Assembly: GCF_003143975.1 (NCBI RefSeq)
Contig: NZ_QFVR01000021.1
Location: 1-61,944 of the forward strand
Origin: Kurthia sibirica
Lineage (GTDB): Bacteria > Bacillota > Bacilli > Bacillales_A > Planococcaceae
Length of the DNA: 61,944 nt
Direction of reading: 5' to 3'
The notes below the pieces were generated by a model that saw only the letters and a list, made by a program, of their open reading frames with translations, was not told the DNA's origin and ran no database searches. Positions 38,975 through 46,170 of this stretch are shown one piece after another (within the stretch, counting starts at the first letter, position 1; each line of letters opens with the position of its first letter). Made by a program: the position numbers and the translations under genes.

Positions 38975-39193
38975 ATGGAGACTTTAATAGGTTTTGGATT
39001 GATAATTTTTTTTCTAGTTAATTTTTTTGTAATGATTAACCAGATATATAAAGAAATTAAAGAGAATAAAAAAAGCTTCTTTAGAATGCTAATTTTTGTT
39101 CCTCTTGAGTTATTACTAGGAACTTATGGTTTTTATGTAGCCATTGTTATGGGGTCATTAATAATTGGAATAATTTTAGTTTTTTATAATTAA
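38975..39193 (+). CDS. Putative membrane immunity protein for Rhs cassette 4
   Basis: 72 residues, two transmembrane helices (residues 4-22 and about 43-70) joined by a basic loop (KEIKENKKSFF). AGAGGGG precedes the ATG. No known family. It follows the cassette 4 tip by 18 bases. Confidence 0.58.
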   Translation: METLIGFGLIIFFLVNFFVMINQIYKEIKENKKSFFRMLIFVPLELLLGTYGFYVAIVMGSLIIGIILVFYN

Positions 39194-39655
39194 TGAATGA
39201 CAGATAAAGAATGTTGAAGTAAAAGAAGCGACAACATTTAAAGAAAATAGCGCGATGATGTTGACCATATTAAAATCCGTGCAGATCAAATTTCACATGA
39301 TTACCAAAGTGAGATCGATGTACCAAACAACAAAATGATGATTACATTGAACAATGATTTATGGAAACAAGTGACACAAATGAACAATGCAAATTTACTC
39401 GGTTCATTGACGTACACAACAAAAGTGCAGCAACCATTTAAAATTGCATATGACCAACTAAAAGAAGAAATATTGCCAGATGGTACAATGAATACGTATG
39501 AATATGATGGAGTTGGAAATCGTACAGCATCCGAAGTGAATGGTGAGAAAGCAACTTTCACGTATAATGATGCGAACCAAATTGCGACGAAAAATGAAAC
39601 AGCTTATACGTATGACAAAGATGGTAATTTACTGCAAGATGAACACTATAAAAGG

Positions 39656-39776
39656 AAGGTGAGCCAGTACACAAGTGGAAGATAAGTCAAAATCGCAACG
39701 TCCTGTTGCTGACTTATCCAACCTACATCGTGTAGGCAGTGTTGCAAGGCTCACCCAACTTGCGTCATGCAAGCAG
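39656..39776. repeat. Nested mini-elements: type D inside type A
   Basis: The outer A element (GGTGAGCC ... GGCTCACC, second hairpin CTTGC-GTCAT-GCAAG) has lost its own GTCCT loop. A complete D element (39675-39737: outer stem GATAAGTC/GACTTATC, inner GCAAC/GTTGC, second hairpin CCTAC-ATCGT-GTAGG) sits in its place. Confidence 0.8.
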
Positions 39777-39814
39777 CAATTCATTACGAACCATCGTGGA
39801 GACGTACTAATTAA

Positions 39815-39878
39815 GGAACATCGACTAAGTTCCGCATGTCCTGTGCGAACGTCGATGGATCTCACATCGTGTGAGGCC
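39815..39878. repeat. Structured mini-element, type B (site 3)
   Basis: As at 37471 but with one substitution in the core (ATGTCCTGT), giving a G-T pair at the top of the inner stem. Confidence 0.8.
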
Positions 39879-39962
39879 GTGATAGTGAAGATCAAGAAGT
39901 CGGTGCATACACATATGATGCCTATGGAAATGTATTAACGGTCGAAGGGGACATGGCAAAAG

Positions 39963-40029
39963 CGAAGAAGATAAACGCTAGAAACGACGTCCTGTCGTAG
40001 CGTTTATCCAATCGTCGTCCAGACGACAG
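39963..40029. repeat. Structured mini-element, type C (site 4)
   Basis: Outer stem GATAAACGCT/AGCGTTTATC, inner stem CGAC/GTCG around GTCCT, second hairpin CGTC-GTCCA-GACG, ending ACAG. It replaces 11 bases of core between DLAKE and RYAGYY. Confidence 0.85.
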
Positions 40030-40119
40030 CGTTATGCAGGTTATTACTATGATGAAGAAATGAAGAATTACTATTTACAAGCTCGTTACTATAACCCAAC
40101 AAACGGTGCATTCTTAGCA

Positions 40120-40172
40120 GAACATCGACTAAATTCCGCACGTCCTGTGCGAACGTCGATGGCACTCACATC
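40120..40172. repeat. Structured mini-element, type B (site 5), second hairpin truncated
   Basis: H1 is complete; the second hairpin is cut after CTCACATC and joins the core CCAGG, consistent with a 16-base deletion between two CACATC repeats. Confidence 0.78.
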
Positions 40173-40600
40173 CAGGTTATGATGACGAACCATTATCGCA
40201 GAATGGTTATAGCTATGCGAATGGGAATCCGATGATGAATGTGGATCCAGAAGGAGAAAAATGCTTGGTACAATTCAAGAACATTTTTAAGTAGTTCCAT
40301 AAACGCAGCAATATTTATTACGCTAACAGCAGTATTTGGTTGGAGTTCTGGTTTGGTTATTAAATTGGGTAAAAAGAAAATAAGTGAATCAAAAAACATA
40401 TTTTCAGTAAAAAGTTAAGAAACCTTTTAAGGAATAAGGGTATTTCTCTTGTTATTACAGGTTATATTATGAATGTTGTTGAATGGGCAATTAATATAAC
40501 TGGATTTTTTAGTAATCCAGGAAGTTATATTTTTAATTATTTAGATAATAGAGATAGAAAGCCGAGAAATGGTTATTTTAATGGATTCTAAGAATTAGAG

Positions 40601-40804
40601 GTGAGAGTTATTATTCAATTATTTTTAAAAACACGAATTTTTAGCATAGTAATGTTTCTTATTACTTTTATAGTAGGATTGGTAGCTTCATATATTTATA
40701 TAGGGGGACCTAAAACTATAATTATACCAATTAGTATAATTATCGGTTTTTGTATATCGGAACTCTTAACGTATATATCGTTCAAAAAAAATATTTTTAA
40801 GTGA
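40601..40804 (+). CDS. Putative membrane immunity protein for Rhs cassette 5
   Basis: 67 residues with two transmembrane helices (FSIVMFLITFIVGLVASYIYI and TIIIPISIIIGFCISELLTY). GTG start; the ribosome binding site (TTAGAGG) is weak. It starts 10 bases after the end of the restored tip. Family unknown. Confidence 0.5.
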   Translation: MRVIIQLFLKTRIFSIVMFLITFIVGLVASYIYIGGPKTIIIPISIIIGFCISELLTYISFKKNIFK

Positions 40805-41157
40805 GGCGAATTCATCATTCTCTTCAGTTATATTTATCTATGAGTTAATTACGATGTATGAGAGAAATTCAAATGAACGATGCGAATTTCCTCCGTTCTA
40901 TGACGTACACAAAGAAGGCTCGACAACCATTTAAAATTGCATATGATTCCAATTATCAATTAACAAAAGAAACACTGCCAGATGGTACAATGAATACGTA
41001 TAAATATGACGAAGTTGGGAATCGTACAGCATCCGAAGTGAATGGTGAGAAAGCAACTTTCACGTATAATGATGCGAACCAAATTGCGACGAAAAATGAA
41101 ACAACTTATACGTATGACAAAGATGGTAATTTACTGCAAGATGAACACTATAAAAGG

Positions 41158-41277
41158 AAGGTGAGCCAGTACACAAGTGGAAGATAAGTCGAAATCGCAA
41201 CGTCCTGTTGCTGACTTATCCAACCTACATCATGTAGGCAGTGTTGTTGGCTCGCCCAACTTGCGTCCTGCAAGCAG
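41158..41277. repeat. Nested mini-elements: type D inside an A/E hybrid
   Basis: The left outer arm is GGTGAGCC (type A) but the right arm is GGCTCGCC with second hairpin CTTGC-GTCCT-GCAAG (type E, as at 43571). The hybrid marks a deletion joining site 1 to site 2. A D element with loop ATCAT in its second hairpin lies inside. Confidence 0.8.
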
Positions 41278-41315
41278 CAATTCATTACCAATCATCGTGG
41301 TGATGTACTAATTAA

Positions 41316-41379
41316 GGAACATCGACTAAGTTCCGCACGTCCTGTGCGAACGTCGATGGATCTCACATCTTGTGAGGCC
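41316..41379. repeat. Structured mini-element, type B (site 3)
   Basis: As at 37471; second-hairpin loop ATCTT. Confidence 0.82.
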
Positions 41380-41463
41380 GTGATAAAGATGACCAAGAAG
41401 TCGGTGCATACACATATGATGCCTATGGAAATGTATTAACGGTCGAAGGGGACATGGCAAAAG

Positions 41464-41530
41464 CGAAGAAGATAAACGCTAGAAACGACGTCCTGTCGTA
41501 GCGTTTATCCAATCGTCGTCCAGACGACAG
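41464..41530. repeat. Structured mini-element, type C (site 4)
   Basis: Identical in structure and site to the copy at 39963. Confidence 0.85.
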
Positions 41531-41620
41531 CGTTACGCCGGTTATTACTATGATGAAGAAACGAAGAATTACTATTTACAAGCTCGTTACTATAACCCAA
41601 CAAACGGTGCATTCTTAGCA

Positions 41621-41683
41621 GAACATCGACTAAATTCCGCACGTCCTGTGCGAACGTCGATGGCACTCACATCGTGTGAGGCC
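41621..41683. repeat. Structured mini-element, type B (site 5)
   Basis: Same as the copy at 31930, replacing the LDP codons before the HPG motif. Confidence 0.82.
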
Positions 41684-42061
41684 CACATCCAGGTTATGAT
41701 GACGAACCATTATCGCAGAATGGTTATAGCTATGCGAATGGCAATCCGGTGATGAATGTGGATCCAGATGGGGAGTTTGCTAAATTTATTGCTCAAGTCC
41801 TACTTGCCTTAGCAAAGCCATTAATAAAAAAATATGGAGGACCTGCTTTAACTAAAGCAAGAAAGTATATGGTTAAAAAAGCCTCTCAATATTTAAAAAA
41901 ATTCAATTCCAAATATAAAATTGAATCTAATGGAGGCGTATTAATTAAGGTTATTGAAAAAGGAAAGGGAAGAGTTTTTTCTATAGATTTCCATAAATTT
42001 TCGAAGGTAGCCTATCTTAAAAAGTGGGGGAAGAAAACTAACAAACAATATGGAGAAGGTA

Positions 42062-42307
42062 TGGTATGGCAACACTTTTAGACAACTTTTATGAGGGGTG
42101 CTCCAAGGCTTATGGAGCACAGAATCAGCTTGACATGGAGCCTCTCTGTGCATGACTTTTTATGACAGAAATCCAGCTATATTAGGCTGCATTAGCCAAG
42201 AAAGGCTATCATGCACATTGCTCCATATAAAGCGCTTCTTAATTGAGCGGATTAGAAATCGCCCTCTAAACCTTATAATTTCTGTCCAACTAAGTGTTAC
42301 CTATCCA
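42062..42307. mobile_element. IS3-derived MITE
   Basis: A 246-bp segment with no gene, bounded by imperfect inverted repeats: TGGTATGGCAACACTTTTAG at the left and, inverted, TGGATAGGTAACACTTAGTT at the right. Both resemble the ends of the complete IS3 element at 44431-45667. It separates the cassette 6 tip from its likely immunity gene and supplies the last codons of the tip. No clear target duplication. Confidence 0.65.
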
Positions 42308-42412
42308 TATTTGGCATTATCATTATAAATCTAATGTGCACTATATTATAGGTGAACTCATACCGAGAAATGTGTATATAAAAACATCAAAAGATTATAA
42401 GGTGGTATGGTA

Positions 42413-43036
42413 GTGAAGATTACATTAAATGATTTTTTATTTGGAGAAGACTTTTCATATATTTTTAAATCTAAAAAAAAGGGCATAACTCGTTTCTATT
42501 GTCACGTCGATTCCGAGGGAAACAATCTGAGTGCCATTGATATTGATATTGACATTGACCTAGATAGTTACAGTGATGTTGATAGTTATATTGATATTAA
42601 AAACGATATTGATAGTATATGTTTAAAAATTTTTTTAGAGAAATTAAATGTATACCCATTGTATATTCACGGAATTAGCGGTTCAAATGAAATTAATATA
42701 TCTAATAAAGAAGAGATGACGAAATTGAGTAATGGAAATTATTATTATGTGGTAGATATTAATAATATAGAAGAACTCAAAACCCATTTTTCTGAGGCTT
42801 ATTTAGATGCATTTAATAACGAAAGTATCTTATTTTCTAATGAACGAACATTAGAAATGGACTTTCATAGCGATATTGGTTTAGCTAGATTTATTTTAGA
42901 CTATACTGAAGATAATTATAAATATCATTTATGGGTAAGTCATGACGGTATAGGTTTTGACTTCATATCTAATTTTTCAGATCACCCATATCAAAATCTA
43001 CCTATTATTAAAGAGGAAGACGAAGACGAACTATGA
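42413..43036 (+). CDS. Putative immunity protein for Rhs cassette 6
   Basis: 207 residues, soluble and strongly acidic, with an IDIDIDIDLD-type Asp repeat at about 43-55 and an EEDEDEL end. No known family. An acidic protein fits binding to the basic cassette 6 tip. AAGGTGG ends 7 bases before the GTG at 42413; an ATG at 42407 is too close. The last codons run directly into the Rhs core of cassette 7, so the true C-terminus may be altered. Confidence 0.6.
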   Translation: MKITLNDFLFGEDFSYIFKSKKKGITRFYCHVDSEGNNLSAIDIDIDIDLDSYSDVDSYIDIKNDIDSICLKIFLEKLNVYPLYIHGISGSNEINISNKEEMTKLSNGNYYYVVDINNIEELKTHFSEAYLDAFNNESILFSNERTLEMDFHSDIGLARFILDYTEDNYKYHLWVSHDGIGFDFISNFSDHPYQNLPIIKEEDEDEL

Positions 43037-43184
43037 CGCAGTGGGGAATCGTACAGCATCTGAAGTGAGTGGCGAGAAAGCGACTTTTACGTATAATGAT
43101 GCCAATCAAATTGCGACGAAAAATGAGACGACTTATACGTATGACAAAGATGGTAATTTACTGCAAGACGAACATTATAAAAGG

Positions 43185-43305
43185 AAGGTGAGCCAGTACA
43201 CAAGTGGAAGATAAGTCAAAATCGCAACGTCCTGTTGCTGACTTATCCAACCTACATCGTGTAGGCAGTGTTGCAAGGCTCACCCAACTTGCGTCATGCA
43301 AGCAG
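43185..43305. repeat. Nested mini-elements: type D inside type A (site 1)
   Basis: Same nested structure as 39656, but the right flank is still QQQRLTKV, so this copy keeps the original site 1 context. Confidence 0.82.
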
Positions 43306-43570
43306 CAACAACAACGTTTAACAAAGGTAACGACGCTAGATGATCAAATCATCGCATCGTACACATACGATGAAAATTTCTTACGTTTAACGAAAACAGT
43401 TGGCGATACAACACATGAATACTTCTATAGTGGTGAAGTATTGGATATGGAAGTCGTGAAAGTAAAGGATGTTGTTACGGAATACCGTTCATATGAATGG
43501 AATGGCTATACACCACTTGGTATGATGGTGAAAGCAAAAAATGAATCCGGTACATTTGAAACTGTAAAGG

Positions 43571-43630
43571 AAGGCGAGCCAGTACACAACGTCCTGTTGT
43601 TGGCTCGCCCAACTTGCGTCCTGCAAGCAG
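43571..43630. repeat. Structured mini-element, type E (site 2)
   Basis: Outer stem GGCGAGCC/GGCTCGCC, inner stem ACAAC/GTTGT around GTCCT, second hairpin CTTGC-GTCCT-GCAAG, ending CAG. It replaces ten bases of core between GTFET and QFITNH. Confidence 0.85.
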
Positions 43631-43668
43631 CAATTCATTACGAACCATCGTGGAGACGTACTAATTAA

Positions 43669-43732
43669 GGAACATCGACTAAATTCCGCACGTCCTGTGC
43701 GAACATCGATGGCACTCACATCGTGTGAGGCC
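43669..43732. repeat. Structured mini-element, type B, site 3/site 5 hybrid
   Basis: The left flank is that of site 3 (TACTAATTAAGG) and the right flank that of site 5 (GGCACTCACATC...CATCCAGG). It marks a deletion of the core between the two B copies. Confidence 0.82.
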
Positions 43733-44459
43733 CACATCCAGGTGATGACGATGAGCCATTATCACAGAATGGTTATAGTTATACGAATGGCAATCCGGTG
43801 ATGAATGTGGATCCAGATGGGTATTTAAGTATCAGATTGAGAGACGTTAAATATACAATTAATGCAATCGTTGTTACTATTCCAGCTTTAAAAGTACTTC
43901 GTATGGCATTAAAAAATAGAGCAACTAAGAAGTTTAATAAATCTTTAAAAACGCCTCATATTAGAAAAGCTTTAGAAAGTAGCATTGATAGTGGCCTAAG
44001 TCAGGTAAATGTCAGAAAAAAAAAGAAAAACTATTACAGTCACAATAATTAATACTATAGTTGCTTTAACAGGTGGATATTCAGTGGGCGATGCTGTAGT
44101 AGCAGCAGCAATTAAAAAAGTTTTTAAAAATAGAACCTATAAAAAGAAAGGTAGAACATTTTACTTTTTTGGGAAAAAACAAACTTATGATTATCTGAGA
44201 ATTTATTAGGAGATGGTAGTATTTTTTCTTTACTATGGAATATAAGTATAGTTGTAACTTTTTTAAGCGTAATTACTCATTTTTTCAATAATAAAAAATG
44301 GTTGGATATATTTAAGAGAATTATATATACATTAAGTATAGTTTTAATAATAGGGGTAGTCATAGTTAATTTTTTGGCTGAAAGTAATTTATTATTTTCT
44401 ATAAAAATATGTAATTTATTATTTTTTGGTTGGAATGGCAACAGTAAATTGAACAAAAA

Positions 44460-45305
44460 TTATATGGGCTGTAATTTAAATTCCATGGGCGTTAAATACC
44501 CTAAAGTTCCATGAATACGGATGTTGTTAAACCAATGAACGTAATCATTCAACTCAATCTCCAACTGGTCTACAGTAGAAAAGTTAGACTGGTTTGCGAA
44601 TTCTGTTTTAAATACTTTAAATGTCGCTTCTGCTACAGCATTATCGTAAGGACACCCCTTCATACTAAGCGAACGTTGGATATTAAATGTTTCAAGTGCA
44701 TCGTCAATCAACCTGTTATCAAATTCTTTTCCTCGATCCGTATGAAACATTTGTATATCATTCAAATTTGCAGAAATACTTGCTAATGCTTCATAGACAA
44801 GACTTGCAGTCTTGTTTTCTCCAACACTATGGCCTATGATTTCACGATTAAAAAGGTCTACAAATAAACATACATAATGCCATTTCCCATTGACACGAAC
44901 ATATGTTAAATCACTGACAACGACAGCTAATTCTTTTTCTTGAATAAATTCACGCTGTAGCTCATTTTTTACGAGTGCCTCATTTGAACATGATTTATTC
45001 GGTTTAAATTGTGCCACTGTGTAGTTTGAAACCAAACCTAACGCACGCATTATGCGACCAATACGGCGCCGTGATACATGTTTCGGTTTATCTAATTTTA
45101 ATAACTCTCTTTTGATTTTACGCGTACCATAGTTATTACGACTTGCTTTAAAAATGCGTTCAATCTCTTTTGAAAGCGCTATGTTCTCTGTTTTTCGCTG
45201 TGAAGTGGCATCTAAATTTATTTGGTAGTAATAAGTGCTTCTTTTAATCTCGAGGACGGCACACATTGCTGATACCGAATATTTGTGAGCATTATTACGA
45301 ATCAC
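44460..45305 (-). CDS. IS3-family transposase OrfB
   Basis: 281 residues, the integrase-like catalytic part: HTH_21 region (NNYGTRKIKRELLK, VSRRRIGRIMRALGL), DDE core with D in VVSDLTYVRVNGKWHYVCLF, D in MFHTDRGKEFDN and E in CPYDNAVAEATFKVFKTE. It would normally be joined to OrfA by frameshifting at the A-rich junction near 45308. Looks intact. Confidence 0.93.
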   Translation of the reverse strand: MIRNNAHKYSVSAMCAVLEIKRSTYYYQINLDATSQRKTENIALSKEIERIFKASRNNYGTRKIKRELLKLDKPKHVSRRRIGRIMRALGLVSNYTVAQFKPNKSCSNEALVKNELQREFIQEKELAVVVSDLTYVRVNGKWHYVCLFVDLFNREIIGHSVGENKTASLVYEALASISANLNDIQMFHTDRGKEFDNRLIDDALETFNIQRSLSMKGCPYDNAVAEATFKVFKTEFANQSNFSTVDQLEIELNDYVHWFNNIRIHGTLGYLTPMEFKLQPI

Positions 45306-45307
45306 AT

Positions 45308-45589
45308 TTATTTTCGTCCCATGATCAGCGCGGCTTGCTTTAAAATATCGTTTTCCATTAATAAACGTTGATTTTCTTTGCGTAGCTTCTCCAATTCAAT
45401 TTCTGCGTCTGTTCGATTATCTTTAGCAGCAAATGAATCTGTAGCTCGATGATTCTTAATCCATTTATCTAATCCCGAAGGGGTTAAATCATACTCACGA
45501 GCGATGTCAGCACGTGATTTCCCATTTTCATAAAGCTTCACCATTTGCAGTTTAAATTCGGGTGTAAAAGTTCGACGTTGACGTGGCAT
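45308..45589 (-). CDS. IS3-family transposase OrfA
   Basis: 93 residues: HTH_8/Tnp_1 domain (TFTPEFKLQMVKLYENGKSRADIAREYDL) and a coiled-coil tail (EIELEKLRKENQRLLMENDIL). Recognises the IS ends. AAGGAG lies before the ATG. Confidence 0.93.
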   Translation of the reverse strand: MPRQRRTFTPEFKLQMVKLYENGKSRADIAREYDLTPSGLDKWIKNHRATDSFAAKDNRTDAEIELEKLRKENQRLLMENDILKQAALIMGRK

Positions 45590-45799
45590 AGTAGCACACT
45601 CCTTTTAATTGTTAGTCTAAGTTTACAAGCCTTCATTTATTCTGTCTAACTTAGTGTAGCCTATCCAGGTGTATTAATTTTAAATATGTATGATGTTGAG
45701 AAAAATAATAAAAGTTTAGTGCTTTGGATTGTCTTTTATACAATAACAGTCTTTATTGGACTTATATTGACTGTAGTATAGATATATGGACACATCTTG

Positions 45800-46074
45800 G
45801 TTAAGTCAGGATAGCAACGAAATTGCAAAGAAAAATGAGACGATTTCAAAATAAAGTAAACGCCAAATACAACACACCTTCAACAAATTCAGCGGTCATG
45901 AGACAATCTAGCGATGATGTTGACCATATTCAAATCAGTGTAGATCAAGTTTCACATAATTACCAAAGTGAGATCGATGTACCAAACAATAAAACGACCC
46001 TTACATTGAACGATGATTTTAGAAATAGAGATAAATCAAACAATCTAAAAAACCATCGTTTTCGAGAAACATAG
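45800..46074 (+). pseudogene. Rhs core fragment (cassette 8 remnant)
   Basis: Encodes DDVDHIQISVDQVSHNYQSE and IDVPNNKTTLTLNDDF, the same core part that opens cassettes 2 and 5, then diverges at the 40-bp repeat (46023). Upstream NEIAKKNETI recalls the NQIATKNET motif. No tip and no immunity gene follow. It marks the right edge of the Rhs array. Confidence 0.7.
46023..46062. repeat. 40-bp direct repeat, left copy
   Basis: Starts AAATAGAGATAAATCAAACA and ends AACCATCGTTTT. The right copy at 59743-59782 differs at one base. Together they enclose the sigma/Tn3/CRISPR segment of about 13.7 kb. Confidence 0.8.
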
Positions 46075-46170
46075 ACTCAAATATGTATATTATAATTTTA
46101 AGGCCCATTTTTTAAAAAAATTGTAACGAAATAGATGTTAACGAGTTATATATGTAAAGGAGGTAGATTA

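Larger units (their letters stand above)
39210..40590 (+). pseudogene. Orphan Rhs cassette 5: core with four mini-elements plus split tip
   Basis: Core from KEATTFKEN and YQSEIDVPNNK, with an internal deletion after QQPFKIAYD, then a nested A/D mini-element (39656) directly fused to FITNHRGDVL, so the RLTK...GTFET part is deleted. B (39815), C (39963) and B (40120) elements follow. After MMNVDPEGE the tip can be followed through two A-run shifts (40256-40260 and about 40412-40416) as NAWYNSRTFLSSSINAAIFIT, ISLVITGYIMNVVEWAINITG and ends RKPRNGYFNGF. Membrane-like tip, family unknown. Confidence 0.6.
40860..42081 (+). pseudogene. Orphan Rhs cassette 6: core with four mini-elements plus basic soluble tip
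   Basis: Core from NDANFLRSMTYTKKARQPFKIAYD, shortened internally, to a nested mini-element (41158) fused to FITNHRGDVL, then B (41316), C (41464) and B (41621) elements. The tip after MNVDPDGE (about 105 residues) is intact: FAKFIAQVLLALAKPLIKKYG, KARKYMVKKASQYLKKF, then a beta-rich end (GVLIKVIEKGKGRVFSIDFHKF) and VAYLKKWGKKTNKQY. Strongly basic, which suits a nuclease, but I cannot assign a family. The final codons abut a MITE at 42062. Confidence 0.68.
43034..44209 (+). pseudogene. Orphan Rhs cassette 7: core with mini-elements plus split tip
   Basis: Core from DAVGNRTASEVSGEKATF through nested (43185), E (43571) and B (43669) elements to MNVDPDGY. Between E and B only the FITNHRGDVL codons remain, and the part after B restarts at HPG, so the AYTYDAYG...FLA block is deleted. 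The tip begins LSIRLRDVKYTINAIVVTIPA; at a nine-A run (about 44013-44021) removal of one A would join it to TITVTIINTIVALTGGYSVGD and end at 44209. Family unknown. Confidence 0.62.
44431..45667 (-). mobile_element. IS3-family insertion sequence (IS150-like), complete
   Basis: 1237 bp. Ends are imperfect inverted repeats: TGGAATGGCAACAGTAAATT at 44431 and, inverted, TGGATAGGCTACACTAAGTT ending at 45667. A 3-bp target duplication GGT flanks it (44428-44430 and 45668-45670). Two reverse-strand genes, orfA and orfB, are intact. Solo relatives of its left end are at 59697 and in the MITE at 42062. Confidence 0.92.
44221..45781 (+). pseudogene. Membrane immunity gene of cassette 7, split by IS3
   Basis: Coding sequence 44221-44430 (FSLLWNISIVVTFLSVITHF, RIIYTLSIVLIIGVVIVNFL) stops at the IS3 left end, and 45671-45781 (VLILNMYDVEKNN, VLWIVFYTITVFIGLILTVV, stop) continues in the same frame once the IS and one copy of the 3-bp target duplication are removed. 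The restored protein is about 107 residues with four hydrophobic segments. AGGAG at 44208 sits 8 bases before an ATT codon, so the start is uncertain; a TTG at 44302 lacks a site. Confidence 0.65.

Noticed and set aside
31930-43732. Mini-elements as integron attC sites
   Set aside because: They have imperfect palindromes and low sequence conservation like attC, but no GTTRRRY/RYYYAAC box pair at the base of the stem, no integrase gene, and they lie inside coding sequence rather than between cassettes.
31930-43732. Mini-elements as CRISPR-like or self-cleaving ribozymes of a known class
   Set aside because: I could not place the hammerhead, twister or other known catalytic cores in the conserved positions; only the GTCCT loop and stem plan are constant.
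36771-44052. Short ATG frames starting at MMNVDP or inside core repeats as independent genes
   Set aside because: The ATGs are codons of the conserved Rhs core (NPVMNVDPDG) without ribosome binding sites; the tips are treated as cassette parts.
44302-44514. A 70-codon membrane protein ending in NYMGCNLNSMGVKYPKVP
   Set aside because: The last part is translated IS3 sequence; the true continuation lies on the far side of the IS at 45671.
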